A stretch of 64,000 bases of DNA from Bifidobacterium bombi DSM 19703. Its GTDB lineage: Bacteria; Actinomycetota; Actinomycetes; Actinomycetales; Bifidobacteriaceae. The position numbers and the translations under genes are program-made. The stretch is taken from positions 124,006 through 188,005 of the forward strand of contig NZ_ATLK01000002.1 of assembly GCF_000737845.1 (NCBI RefSeq). Reading direction: 5' to 3'. Below are positions 52,988 to 62,476 of the stretch, one piece after another; the stretch's first letter is position 1; the number at the start of each line of letters is the position of its first letter. Under the pieces are notes generated by a model. The model was not told the origin of the DNA. It was given only the letters and a program-made list of their open reading frames with translations, and ran no database searches.

Positions 52988-54226
52988 CTACTTGTTCGGC
53001 CTGGAAAGCTTCATCAGGAACGGCGCTCCGCTCAGACGCAAGGTTCCGTCGCCTTCAACGTACCCTTCCACGACTATGGCTCCTCTGACGAAGCGCGGGT
53101 TGCCGTCAAAGGAGTTGCTGGTATTCGGCGGCGGTGTTATCGCCAGTGTTCCTGTGGCGTACAGTCCGGAGGCGGAGAGGCGCGGAGTGCCCGCATGGTC
53201 GGATCGGTCCGGAGTTTGATCCGTCGTTTGGGTGCGAGGATCATTGCCTTGGTGGGAATCCGATTCATTTCCCGAACCGTGCCTGGGACCATCGAAGGTG
53301 GAATCAGAATCGGCCACATCTCCATGCGTGGTGGAATCGGTTTCATCATCGTCCATGCCGTCTGTGGTGTCGTTGGTATCGTTGGTGTCGTTGGTATCGT
53401 TGGGCTCCGCATCGTCGCCGTCGTCGCTGTTAATGTCAATGTCGTCAATGGTATCGTCGCCATAGGCTGGTCTGGCCGTAATCTGATCGCCTGTGTTTTC
53501 GTTGGAATCATCATCGGGCGACTTGGCGTCGTTCTCTTCGCTTATGGCCGTCTCGGAGGATGACGAAGGGTGAAAATGGCCTGTATTGCTCTCGTTGCTG
53601 TTTTCGTCACCACCCTCACCGCGACCCAAGTGGTACTGCTCCTGCGTGATCTTGCCGTCGATAAGCATCCGCGCATCGGCTGGTATGTCCAGGCCTTTGG
53701 CGTATTCGGAGGCCAACAGCGATTGCCAGCCTTCCAGCGGTAGGTAGCCGTCCCTCACACCGCTGCGCGCGTCGCCGGAATAGGTGTGCGCCAGATCGTC
53801 CACCTTCTCGTTGCCCGGGTTGCCGTTGTGGCCTTTGACCCAAACGAATTTCACCGGGCCTTCGCGTCCGCTGATCTCCGCATCGATGGCCTTGATGAGC
53901 GGTGCGTTCTTCACCGGCTTCTTCTGGGAGTTTCTCCAACCGTTCCTCTTCCAGCCGCGCACCCATGTGGTTGAGCAGTTGATGGCATACTGGGAGTCCG
54001 TTTCGATGGTCAGCGGCTCGGATCCGCGGTGCGCGCGCAGCGCTTCGAGCACGGCGCACAGTTCACCGATCTGGTTGGTGCCGTTGGTGGCGCCTCCCGC
54101 ATCGCAGTTCCCGTCGTGGTTGTGGCCTGGGGTGTGGGCTGCGTTGGCCGCGTGGTCAGCCCAAGCCCAGCCCATGGGGCCGTTTGGATTGCCTAGAGCG
54201 CTGCCGTCTGTCGAAACCGTGATCAT
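52988..54226 (-). CDS. rnhA: Ribonuclease HI with long acidic linker and C-terminal domain
   Basis: 412 residues from MITVSTDGSALGNPNGPMGW. RNase H residues: Asp in STDGSA, Glu in QIGELCAVLEAL, Asp in ETDSQYAIN, Asp in NEKVDDLAH. Usual length is about 150; here about 110 residues of Asp/Ser/Thr-rich linker (including a four-copy NDT run) lead to a conserved-looking tail (LSASGLYATGTLAITPPP, RFVRGAIVVEGYVEG). The extension matches bifidobacterial RNase H proteins of unknown added function. A longer upstream start is in frame but lacks a ribosome site. Confidence 0.88.
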   Translation of the reverse strand: MITVSTDGSALGNPNGPMGWAWADHAANAAHTPGHNHDGNCDAGGATNGTNQIGELCAVLEALRAHRGSEPLTIETDSQYAINCSTTWVRGWKRNGWRNSQKKPVKNAPLIKAIDAEISGREGPVKFVWVKGHNGNPGNEKVDDLAHTYSGDARSGVRDGYLPLEGWQSLLASEYAKGLDIPADARMLIDGKITQEQYHLGRGEGGDENSNESNTGHFHPSSSSETAISEENDAKSPDDDSNENTGDQITARPAYGDDTIDDIDINSDDGDDAEPNDTNDTNDTNDTTDGMDDDETDSTTHGDVADSDSTFDGPRHGSGNESDSHQGNDPRTQTTDQTPDRSDHAGTPRLSASGLYATGTLAITPPPNTSNSFDGNPRFVRGAIVVEGYVEGDGTLRLSGAPFLMKLSRPNK

Positions 54227-54384
54227 GGTTTCAAGCTTACGGGGGTCGGTAGAAAAGGCTTGTGGCTTTCTAGGCCTGCGCGTCCGCTCGTAGGCTCGGC
54301 GGCACCGGTGTGTCATGCCAGATATGGCCGTTCTTTGGCTTCAGTGATGTATGGAATGCCATTAATATGCGTTCCTTTGTCCGG

Positions 54385-54421
54385 CCAAGTCCTCATGTCG
54401 TGTTCGGGCATGAGGACTTGG
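54385..54421 (-). terminator. Hairpin after pgm
   Basis: CCAAGTCCTCATG/CATGAGGACTTGG, a perfect 13-bp stem with an 11-base loop, just beyond the pgm stop on the minus strand. No T-run. Confidence 0.6.
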
Positions 54422-54455
54422 TGCGTTTGCATGAGGAAGCCGTGGGATGTTCCGG

Positions 54456-56141
54456 TCAGTCTGCAAGAGCCGCGTCCACCACGTCGCTCGCCTCGGTAAG
54501 CACCTGGTCGAGGGCCTGCGGTGAATCGAAGGACTCCGCGTACACCTTGTAGATGTTCTCCGTGCCGGAGGGGCGGGCGGCGAACCAGTTGTCCTTCGTG
54601 GTCACCTTGAGGCCGCCGATCGGGGCGTCGTTGCCCGGCGCCTGCGTCATGACCTGCTCGATGGGCTGTCCCGCCAGCTTCGTGGCCTTGATGCTGTCGC
54701 GGCTCAGGGAGGCGAACTTCTGCTTCTGCTCCAGCGTCGTGGGGGTGTCGATGCGCCTGTACCAGCTTTCGCCGAAGCGCGCGACCTGCTCCTGATGCAG
54801 CTGGGCAGGGTTCTTTCCCGTCTTTCCGGTGATCTCTGCAGCCAGCAGGTCGGGAATCAGGCCGTCCTTATCCGTGGTCCACACGCGCCCGTCGCGCCGC
54901 AGGAAGCTCATGCCGCTGCTCTCTTCGCCGCCGAACGCCACCTCGCCGGTGAACAGCGGGTCGACGAACCATTTGAAGCCGACGGGCACTTCAACCAGTT
55001 TCGCACCGATGGAATAGGCCACGCGGTCGATGAGGCTTGACGAGACCACTGTCTTGCCTACGCCGGCACCTTCGGGCCAGCCGGGGCGTGCACCGCCGAA
55101 CAGATACTCCACACATACAGCCAGGTAGTGGTTGGGGTTCATCACGCCCCAGTCGGGGCATACGATGCCGTGGCGGTCGGCGTCCGGGTCGGTGCCGCCG
55201 ACGAGGTCGTACCTGCTCCATGCGCCGCCGTTGAGCGAGTCCACGAGGCCCTTCATGGCGTACGCGGAGCTGGGGTCCATGCGGATCTTCCCGTCATGGT
55301 CGATGGTCATGAACCGCCATGTGGGGTCCACCTCGGGGCGCACCACATCGATGTTCAGACCGTACTTCTCGTTGATGAGCGGCCAATAGTTCACTGAGGC
55401 GCCGCCCAGCGGGTCGATGCCGAGTCTGACGCCGGATGAGCGGATTGCATCGAAATCGATGACGTTGCCGAGGTCGGCCACGTAGTGCTCGCGGAAGTCG
55501 AAGCGTTCCACGAACTCGGATTTCACCGCCTGCTCGTAAGGCACGCGTCGTATGTCCCTGAAGGCGCCGAGTAACTCATTGGCGCGGTGGGCTATGCGCT
55601 CGGTCACTTCGGTTGGTGCTGGACCTCCGGTGACGGGGTCGTATTTGAAGCCGCCGTCTGTGGGCGGGTTGTGCGACGGCGTCACCACGATACCGTCGGC
55701 CAGACCGGCGCCGGTGAAGCGCTGGGAGCCGTCCGCAGCGCGGTTGTGGGTCAGGATGGCCTGGGAAACCACCGGCGTGGGTACGAAATCGTTGCGGGAG
55801 TCAACCCGCACGTGCACCTCGTTGGCCACGAGCACTTCGATGGCGGTTTTCATGGCGGGCTCCGACAGGGCATGGGTGTCGCGGCCGAGGTACAGGGGGC
55901 CGCTCACCCCGGCGTCCTTGCGGTATTCGGCTATGGCCTGCGAGATCGCGACGATGTGCGCCTCATTGAAGGACGTGTTCAGGGACGAACCACGGTGCCC
56001 GGAGGTGCCGAACGCCACGCGCTGGGCCGGCACGGCGGGGTCCGGGATGAGGTCGTAGTAGTCGCCGATGACTTCATCGACGTCAATGAGATCGGAAGGG
56101 GTGGCGGGCATACCCGCATTGTTTGCTACCATGCCATCCAT
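54456..56141 (-). CDS. pgm: Phosphoglucomutase (alpha-D-hexomutase)
   Basis: 561 residues. Interconverts glucose-1-P and glucose-6-P. The catalytic phosphoserine loop is GIVVTPSHNPPTDGG; the metal loop is LVGGTDPDADRHGIV; the sugar-binding loop is AFGGEESSGMSFLR; the phosphate-binding loop is FAARPSGTENIYKVY. Start: ATG 56141 or 56132; the TTG 27 bases further upstream is less likely. The length fits the Pgm subfamily found in actinobacteria. Confidence 0.94.
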   Translation of the reverse strand: MDGMVANNAGMPATPSDLIDVDEVIGDYYDLIPDPAVPAQRVAFGTSGHRGSSLNTSFNEAHIVAISQAIAEYRKDAGVSGPLYLGRDTHALSEPAMKTAIEVLVANEVHVRVDSRNDFVPTPVVSQAILTHNRAADGSQRFTGAGLADGIVVTPSHNPPTDGGFKYDPVTGGPAPTEVTERIAHRANELLGAFRDIRRVPYEQAVKSEFVERFDFREHYVADLGNVIDFDAIRSSGVRLGIDPLGGASVNYWPLINEKYGLNIDVVRPEVDPTWRFMTIDHDGKIRMDPSSAYAMKGLVDSLNGGAWSRYDLVGGTDPDADRHGIVCPDWGVMNPNHYLAVCVEYLFGGARPGWPEGAGVGKTVVSSSLIDRVAYSIGAKLVEVPVGFKWFVDPLFTGEVAFGGEESSGMSFLRRDGRVWTTDKDGLIPDLLAAEITGKTGKNPAQLHQEQVARFGESWYRRIDTPTTLEQKQKFASLSRDSIKATKLAGQPIEQVMTQAPGNDAPIGGLKVTTKDNWFAARPSGTENIYKVYAESFDSPQALDQVLTEASDVVDAALAD

Positions 56142-56389
56142 TGTGCCACGGTTTGCATTTTTGTTCAATAATGTTCAAGTTTGGAGCGTTTTGTTATATA
56201 TCGTGAAGTCTCAGATGGTGACTATTTCGCAATATCGGTGAGGTAGCGTGCATAAAGCAGAGAATATCCGTGTCTCCGTGTCGTAAACGTGAGTCTGTTC
56301 TTGTGAGTACGCTAATGGGCATAACTCAGAGTTGTGTGAGGAGAAAAATCCGTACAATATCGGCATAAATAATTAGGAGAGGAAAGAGA

Positions 56390-56827
56390 ATGACGTTTTA
56401 TGGCATTTCGTATCTTAAATCTCAAAACGGCGTGAACCAGATTGTCACCATCGCCGTCATAGTGATTTCATTCATTGCGTTGGCTTTGTTTTTGATGCTA
56501 TATCTGCGCCATAGGCAGTCGAAATACCGGGATTTCGCGGTGATTGCCTTGCTGTTGGTCATCCTCAGCACAGGTTATGGATACGTGCACTACCGGCAGA
56601 ACGAAACCGCATCGGCAAAGGCTACCCAAATGGTGGATTTCGTGCAGAGCGTTGCTAAGGACCGTCATGTATCGACCGAAGACGTCTTGGTCAACTCAAG
56701 ATACCTCAACAACGATGTCATCGTGAAAATCAAAGATGATTACTATACCGTCACATTGAACACCGATTACACTGTCTATACACTTACGCCGGCTCACACG
56801 CTGGGCGATATCCAGGTGAAGCAGTGA
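56390..56827 (+). CDS. DUF3290 membrane protein
   Basis: 145 residues with two membrane helices (TIAVIVISFIALALFLMLY and FAVIALLLVILSTGYGY) and a small outer domain ending LGDIQVKQ. GAGAGGAAAGAGA precedes ATG. It pairs with the DUF421 gene 90 bases downstream, an association common in Gram-positive bacteria. Function unknown. Confidence 0.85.
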   Translation: MTFYGISYLKSQNGVNQIVTIAVIVISFIALALFLMLYLRHRQSKYRDFAVIALLLVILSTGYGYVHYRQNETASAKATQMVDFVQSVAKDRHVSTEDVLVNSRYLNNDVIVKIKDDYYTVTLNTDYTVYTLTPAHTLGDIQVKQ

Positions 56828-56917
56828 TCTGCTCTCGTGAATACCTCCCCAAATAAATAACCATCAACGAAATCGTATTTTTCATATCCTTAGGAATATC
56901 TTCGAAAGGCGGCGGTC

Positions 56918-57553
56918 ATGTTCATCAATGCCACACTCATAGCAAAACTCGTATTGGGGATTGTCTTCCTTATCGTCCACATCAATCTGTTTGGGAAAAG
57001 CAACCTGGCTCCCACTTCGCCGATGGACCAGATTCAGAACTACGTACTCGGCGCCATTGTGGGCGGTGTGATCTACAACGCCGACATCACGGTGCTCGAC
57101 TTCTTCTTCGTGCTTGTCACATGGGCCTTGCTGTGCATGGTGATCAAGGTTCTCAAAGAGCACAACGGCTTCTTCAAGAAGATCATCGACGGAAGCACGG
57201 TGAGCCTGGTCACGAACGGGAAGATAGATGTGTCCTCATGCATGAAATACGGCGTCTCGGCCAACGATCTGATGCTCAAGCTGCGTTCGCAGGGCGTCTA
57301 TGAGATTTCCAAGATACGCAAGGCCTATTTTGAGCAAAGCGGCCAGCTCACGGTCATCTCGTATGGCGACGACATGCTGCGCCTGCCGCTCATCGTGGAC
57401 GGGCACGTCGATGAGGATGCACTGGAGGCTACCGGACATGATCAGGAGTGGCTTGACGCTCAGCTTAAGAAGCAGGGCTATTCGCAGATAAGCTCGGTCT
57501 ATCTGGCCGAGAATGATTCCGGAAAGCTGAAGATAACCGGCTACAACAACTGA
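56918..57553 (+). CDS. DUF421 (YetF-like) membrane protein
   Basis: 211 residues. The N-terminal half has three helices (LVLGIVFLIVHINLFG, NYVLGAIVGGVIY, FFFVLVTWALLCMVI); the C-terminal cytoplasmic DUF421 domain carries LMLKLRSQGVYEISKIRKAY and FEQSGQLTVI. ATG has GAAAGGCGG upstream. Operon partner of DUF3290. In spore-formers relatives are spore proteins; the role here is unknown. Confidence 0.87.
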   Translation: MFINATLIAKLVLGIVFLIVHINLFGKSNLAPTSPMDQIQNYVLGAIVGGVIYNADITVLDFFFVLVTWALLCMVIKVLKEHNGFFKKIIDGSTVSLVTNGKIDVSSCMKYGVSANDLMLKLRSQGVYEISKIRKAYFEQSGQLTVISYGDDMLRLPLIVDGHVDEDALEATGHDQEWLDAQLKKQGYSQISSVYLAENDSGKLKITGYNN

Positions 57554-57627
57554 GGTTTGTGCGCGGTGGCCGTCTGATTATGTGTAGACGCACAGCCCGG
57601 CACATAGACTACCCAGCAACGTTTCCC

Positions 57628-57646
57628 AGCCGGTGTGGGACCGGCT
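57628..57646. terminator. Hairpin between DUF421 and dgk genes
   Basis: AGCCGGT/ACCGGCT, 7-bp stem with a 5-base loop, in the 236-base convergent gap. No T-run; weak terminator candidate. Confidence 0.4.
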
Positions 57647-57789
57647 AGAAGACCACCTGGTGGGGTGTGTGCACGTTGTGTTCAGTCGTCAGCCAAAGGG
57701 CTTCTCGCAAGATGCGTGGTGCTGATCATATGCGCTTCCTATTGATGTAGTTGTCTGGATGAAGAATCTCTTGGCAAAAGGGGGCGAGA

Positions 57790-58887
57790 TCAGCGATTCG
57801 CTGTAATCGGCACGCGCACGCACAACGAACGCGGTTCAACCGTGAACATGATGTGTTTGGTCTCCTGAAGCGTATCGCCATCCACCTGTGCGAGCGCCGG
57901 TGTCTCCAGCCGTACTTCGGCGCTGATGCCCTGAAGCTGGTCGATGGTCGAGTTGGTGGTCCAAGGTGCCTGTTCGGCTTTGCCGGTGATGGTCTGATGC
58001 ATTACGTCGCCAAACAGGTTCACCCAGCCAAGCAGCCCGCCTCTGGTATCGATGATCTCGAAATCCAGCACGCCATCGTCATACACGGCGTTGGGCATGA
58101 GGGAGAACACCGGAATCTGTCCGCAGTTTCCGCTCATGAATGTGCGGAACTCCAAGTCCTCTTTAGTATGCGTAGTGCCGTCGGCGGTGGTGAGGCTCAT
58201 GCTTCCACGATACTTGGGAGTAAACATGTTCTTCATGCCGCCTGAGAAGTAGGCGAGCCAGCTGATGTTTTTCTTCAGTTCGGGGCTGGTGTCGTCTATC
58301 ATTCGGGCGTCGAAACCGATGCCTGCGATAATGAGGAAGGCGTGCCCGACCTTCCTTTCCTTCTCACTGTCGAGTAGACTCAGACGCCCTACGTCCACCA
58401 TGCGTTCCCCGTGGGAAGTGGCCACGGTGAGCGCGGCCTCGATGTCGTCCACGGGAATGCCCATGTTGCGGGCGAAAAGGTTACCGGTTCCGATGGGTAC
58501 AATGCCCATGGCATGCCCGGTTCCCGCCATGGCGCTTGCCACGGTGCGCACGGTGCCGTCCCCGCCCACCGCGACAACCACACTCGCCCCGTCGGCCAAC
58601 GCCTGCCTGGCGCACGCGTATCCGTCACGTTCGAGCGTCGTGTCGATGAATACGAAATCCGTTATCTCGCGCCTGCGGCAGAAACGTTTGATCTGCATGC
58701 GGCATCGCTTGGCCTGCGGCTTGGAGGGATTCATGACGAACGCATAGCGAACCTGGTCGTCCTCTCGTTTATTCAGAACTTGCGCGCGTTGATGCCGTCT
58801 GTATGCGTATCTGCCGAAACATACGGCCACGACGAGCACGACGGCGGCGATTATCGCTGCCGTCACTATGATCGCGGTTCTCGACAT
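57790..58887 (-). CDS. Diacylglycerol/lipid kinase family protein
   Basis: 365 residues. A membrane helix at about 7-26 precedes the DAGK catalytic domain: VMNPSKPQAKRC, VVAVGGDGTVRTVASAMAG with the GGDGT nucleotide loop, PIGTGNLFARNMGIP, and AGIGFDARMI. The C-terminal beta domain reads LETPALAQVDGDTL. The start is the second ATG (AAGGATG upstream). Probably phosphorylates diacylglycerol or a related lipid; the substrate is unproven. Confidence 0.88.
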   Translation of the reverse strand: MSRTAIIVTAAIIAAVVLVVAVCFGRYAYRRHQRAQVLNKREDDQVRYAFVMNPSKPQAKRCRMQIKRFCRRREITDFVFIDTTLERDGYACARQALADGASVVVAVGGDGTVRTVASAMAGTGHAMGIVPIGTGNLFARNMGIPVDDIEAALTVATSHGERMVDVGRLSLLDSEKERKVGHAFLIIAGIGFDARMIDDTSPELKKNISWLAYFSGGMKNMFTPKYRGSMSLTTADGTTHTKEDLEFRTFMSGNCGQIPVFSLMPNAVYDDGVLDFEIIDTRGGLLGWVNLFGDVMHQTITGKAEQAPWTTNSTIDQLQGISAEVRLETPALAQVDGDTLQETKHIMFTVEPRSLCVRVPITANR

Positions 58888-59075
58888 GGTTGCCATCCTT
58901 ACAGATGTTCGGCTATGTTTTTAACTTGTTGCTTTCTCAGCAGTGTAATACTCGCCTATTACCTTCATGTGACGCGTTCCCCGTCAGCTGTTTACGCATA
59001 CAACGGGAATCACCCCTCATGTGGATGACGGGCCTACTCGCTGCCGTGTCGGCTTACAGAAGTACCCTTAAAAGC

Positions 59076-60362
59076 ATGTTAGATATCCAATTTATCCGTG
59101 ATCATGCAGATGAAGTCAAGGAATCCCAGCGTCGGCGCGGTGAGTCGGTGGAACTGGTCGATGAGGTGCTTGCATCGGATGCTCAGCGGCGGACGGCGCT
59201 CAAGGAATTCGAAGACGCCCGTGCACGCCAGAAGGCGATGGGCAAACAAGTCGCCCAGGCCGGCGCCGAAGAGAAGGCGGTGCTGATTGCCCAGACCAAG
59301 GAATTGGCGGGTCAGGTCTCCCAGTTCAAGGAGGAGGCGGACAAGACTTCCGCCGAATATACCAAGGCCATCTGGCAGCTCTCGAACCTGGTGGAGCCGG
59401 AAGCTCCCGAAGGCGGCGAGGACGACTACGTGGTAGTCAAGAAGGTGGGCAAGATCCGCGATTTCGCGGCTGAGGGCTTCGAACCCAAGGACCATCTGAC
59501 GCTGGGTGAAGGCGTGGCCGGAATCGACATGAGGCGGGGCGCCAAGGTCTCCGGTTCGCGCTTCTACTTCCTTCGCGGTGCGGTGGCACGACTTCAGATC
59601 GCCATGCTCACCATGGCGGTCGACCAGGCGGAGGCCGAAGGATTCACGCTGGCCATCACCCCAACGCTGGTGCGTCCCGAGGTCATGGCGGGCACCGGAT
59701 TCCTCAACTCGCACGCCGATGAGATCTACCGACTTCGCGAACCCGACGACCAGTACCTGGTCGGCACTTCCGAGGTGGCGCTCGCCGGCATGCATGAGAA
59801 CGAGATTCTGGACCTTTCCAACGGACCCCTCAAGTACACCGGATGGTCGAGCTGCTACCGGCGCGAGGCCGGTGCGGCGGGCAAGGACACTTCCGGCATC
59901 ATCCGCGTGCACCAGTTCGACAAGGTCGAGATGTTCGTCTACTGCAAGCAGGAGGACTCCCGCGCCATGCACCGCAAGCTGCTGGCCATGGAGGAGGAGA
60001 TGCTTGCCAAGGTGGATGTGCCCTACCGCACCATCGACACGGCGGCCGGTGACCTCGGCGCCTCTGCTGCGCGCAAGTTCGACAACGAGGCCTGGGTGCC
60101 CACCCAGGGTCGGTACCGTGAGCTCACCTCCACTTCGAACTGCACCGAATACCAGGCTCGCCGTCTGAACATTCGCGAACGCCTGGAGGACGGTACCACA
60201 AGGCCCGTCGCCACGCTTAACGGCACGCTCGCCACCACGCGCTGGCTCGTGGCGATTATGGAGAACCACCAGAACGCCGATGGCTCCATCACCATTCCGC
60301 AGGCCATGCGTCCGTATATGGGTGGGCGAGAGGTCATCGAACCCACCAAGTGGGAGGCCTGA
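59076..60362 (+). CDS. serS: Seryl-tRNA synthetase
   Basis: 428 residues from MLDIQFIRDHADEVKESQRR, the canonical start; upstream in-frame codons lie in a promoter-like region. Antiparallel coiled-coil arm (about 30-100) binds tRNA. Class II motifs: GFTLAITPTLVRPEVM (1), SSCYRREAGAAGKDTSGIIR (2), LNGTLATTRWLVAIMENHQ (3). The tRNA-Ser it charges lies 400 bases downstream. Confidence 0.97.
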   Translation: MLDIQFIRDHADEVKESQRRRGESVELVDEVLASDAQRRTALKEFEDARARQKAMGKQVAQAGAEEKAVLIAQTKELAGQVSQFKEEADKTSAEYTKAIWQLSNLVEPEAPEGGEDDYVVVKKVGKIRDFAAEGFEPKDHLTLGEGVAGIDMRRGAKVSGSRFYFLRGAVARLQIAMLTMAVDQAEAEGFTLAITPTLVRPEVMAGTGFLNSHADEIYRLREPDDQYLVGTSEVALAGMHENEILDLSNGPLKYTGWSSCYRREAGAAGKDTSGIIRVHQFDKVEMFVYCKQEDSRAMHRKLLAMEEEMLAKVDVPYRTIDTAAGDLGASAARKFDNEAWVPTQGRYRELTSTSNCTEYQARRLNIRERLEDGTTRPVATLNGTLATTRWLVAIMENHQNADGSITIPQAMRPYMGGREVIEPTKWEA

Positions 60363-60394
60363 GTCTTCCGCAATCGTCCTTGTGATGAATATCT

Positions 60395-60433
60395 GAACCC
60401 GTCGTAGTCCTTGCGGCTGCCGGCGGGTTCTTT
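60395..60433 (+). terminator. Terminator of serS
   Basis: GAACCCG/CGGGTTC stem with a 22-base loop containing GCGGCTGCCGG, followed by TTT. The following 340 bases to tRNA-Ser contain no supportable gene, only a TATAATTC box near 60723 that suits the tRNA promoter. Confidence 0.65.
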
Positions 60434-60770
60434 CTAGTGTTGTGTCACCCAGCCTTGTGTCGCAATCGTGATTTGACGTTTTTGATTGTTGGCCGATGGC
60501 CGCCGACGGGCGCTGATTGCTGATGACCTGTGCGTTATGGTTTCTGGCTCATGGTTACTGACTGCTGCTTTGTAGGGTTAGGGTTCGTTGTTGTAGCTGG
60601 GTCAATACAAGGGGCGTCATCGCTTTTCCTCTTTATTCATCGGCTTCGTGGTGCCCTTCCTCTTTTTCGAGTGTTGAGGGTCGGGCCGTGTTTCGTGTTG
60701 TTGTCTGTCGGTGGGAGTTTGCTATAATTCTTCAGTTGCGTATTTCGGTGTATGTCGATTGACGCAACAT

Positions 60771-60855
60771 GGACAGGTGTCTGAGCGGTCTAAAGAGACG
60801 GTCTTGAAAACCGTTGTGGAGCAATCCACCGCGAGTTCGAATCTCGCCCTGTCCG
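60771..60855 (+). tRNA. tRNA-Ser (TGA)
   Basis: 85 bases with the long variable arm of class II tRNAs (TGTGGAGCAATCCACCGC). Acceptor GGACAGG/CCTGTCC, anticodon loop CTTGAAA (TGA), T-loop AGTTCGAATCT. It marks the left edge of an AT-richer, gene-poor stretch. Confidence 0.95.
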
Positions 60856-60862
60856 CAAATGA

Positions 60863-60892
60863 GGGTTTCGGGTTAACGCTCGGAGCCCTTTT
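60863..60892 (+). terminator. Terminator of tRNA-Ser
   Basis: GGGTTTCG/CGGAGCCC, 8-bp stem with G-U pairs and a 10-base loop, followed by TTTTG. Confidence 0.75.
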
Positions 60893-61789
60893 GTTTTGAA
60901 AATAGTGGCCTAATAATTTCGGCTTTGTGGGGAGTGCTTCAATCCTAGGTGGTGAGATCGCCTACCAGTGCGTGCAGAGGATTAAGAGGATGGCTAAAAC
61001 CCGTAGGGGGCACCTGATTTGATTCGAAACAGGTCTATACGCCACAATCGCGTCACGATATAGTGCGGTGTTCATAAAACAAAGGATGGACATCATACCC
61101 GATAAAAAGGAAAGGCCGAACCATGAGACAGCTGCCTGGGGGAGCCGATCGTGGTGATTGTCGCTGTCGTTGATGGCTGAGGCGGACAATATCGCCACGT
61201 ACATCATGCTTATGGACCGTATCGGTTATCTGCGGACTACCTCGGGCAGGAACGGTCTACGTTAGGTAAAAGTCTGCCCGGCATTGTTTCGTGCGGATTC
61301 TTTATCTTGTATGCTTTTGTCATCTCAAATATCATTGGTTGTTCGATAGGCGAATAGCTTCATATTGCCAACGAATGATAACCAGTGGTAATCACTTTAA
61401 TCTAATAATTTAGACAGTTTTAACTTAACAATCTTCATTCTTCACCTTCTTTTGTTATTATTTACCTCAAGTCGACTTTGCTGAATGGCAGCGAAGTAAA
61501 AACGGGGCGATTTGAGAGCTTCACCGTTGTTTTTGTCTTTCGATCTTCTCTGTTGCCTACGGAAAGGCTTCTCGAAATAGCGCTGGCTGTGACCTTTGGC
61601 ATAATTGGATATCGATCGTTTTACCGATCAGTCTAAGGGAGGCACGGGCTGCTCTCTGTGTGAAAGCTCCTTTTAAGAGAATTACTGCTTTGAGAATAAG
61701 CGTGTACCAGAGCCGAGCTTTATGAAAACACTTTCCGAACAATCTGGCCACATCGGGTTGAAAATAGGTCTCGAATTAAACCGATGGTA
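60893..61789. other. Gene-poor, AT-rich flank of island
   Basis: About 900 bases with no supportable gene. A strong ribosome site (GGAAAGG) precedes an ATG near 61124 that opens only 16 codons, and a 30-codon frame (MAEADNIATYIMLMDRIGYL...) follows to 61265; both look like remnants. A hairpin CGGGCAG/CTGCCCG spans about 61243-61280. 61300-61480 is markedly AT-rich, unlike the surrounding chromosome. Confidence 0.5.
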
Positions 61790-62476
61790 TCATTGCATCG
61801 ATGAGTCGTATCCGCCTTCGGGGTTTTGTTCCTTAATTATTACATCGATCCAGCCTGTCGAACCGTCGGGGGCAAGAGTGCCACTATTCATGATTCTTGA
61901 AGTAATGCAGTAACTGTCTATGCAATGTTTACGCCAACCATGATCCGGTGTGCCTTCACTTGTCAGTTCGGTGGTTCTTAAATTTAGATTGGTGGCTAAG
62001 CAGCCTATATTGTAATCAGCAAATTGAGAAGGATAATTTATGCGTAAAGTCATTTCTGATTGGTCATCCGAAAGTTGATATATAAAGTTAGTCTCATCAA
62101 GAAGTGACTGAGGGCTACATTCCCAGTAGGCACGTGCGATGTCGGTTTTTGGATTCGTCTGTGAGCCTTCAGGTGCATAGCTTTGAGCTTGTGAACCGTA
62201 ACCCCCGTGCTGTCGCTCTTCAAGTTCATGCTCGCGCTTTTCAAGCTGCTTCGCGGTGTCGTTTGATTTGCCTTTGCCATCAGTTTCCCCATCGAAAGCT
62301 TTGTTCTGATGAGAAGCTTCCGATAAGGAATTTGCCTTTGCTGGTGCATCAGTCTTATGGAAGGCTGCATGCAAACCGATTGTCAGCAATGTCAGTGACA
62401 ATAGCAAACCAATTAGAGCTGCGATGATGACACCATGCCCGCGATCTTGTTTTTGCTCTTTCATTTTCTCTATCAT
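61790..62476 (-). CDS. Membrane-anchored secreted-domain protein
   Basis: 228 residues, third gene of the operon; ATG overlaps the stop of the preceding gene (ATGA). Short basic tail, membrane helix at about 16-37 (VIIAALIGLLLSLTLLTIGL), a charged helical linker (KQLEKREHELEERQHGG), then a globular outer domain with Cys in WECSPQSLL, IGCLATNL, HCIDSYCITS. No family recognised. Codon use and lower GC differ from the chromosomal genes to the left. Confidence 0.65.
   Translation of the reverse strand: MIEKMKEQKQDRGHGVIIAALIGLLLSLTLLTIGLHAAFHKTDAPAKANSLSEASHQNKAFDGETDGKGKSNDTAKQLEKREHELEERQHGGYGSQAQSYAPEGSQTNPKTDIARAYWECSPQSLLDETNFIYQLSDDQSEMTLRINYPSQFADYNIGCLATNLNLRTTELTSEGTPDHGWRKHCIDSYCITSRIMNSGTLAPDGSTGWIDVIIKEQNPEGGYDSSMQ

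Noticed and set aside
52958..53563. Hydrophobic Val/Gly/Ile-rich frame opposite rnhA
   Set aside because: It mirrors the repetitive acidic linker of RNase H (GAT/AAC codons become valine and isoleucine).
59079..60269. 396-codon frame antisense to serS
   Set aside because: Typical mirror frame of a high-GC gene; serS is certain on the plus strand.
60711..60899. 62-codon frame spanning tRNA-Ser
   Set aside because: Its core is a translation of the tRNA itself (SERSKETVLKTVVEQSTASS), a known artefact.
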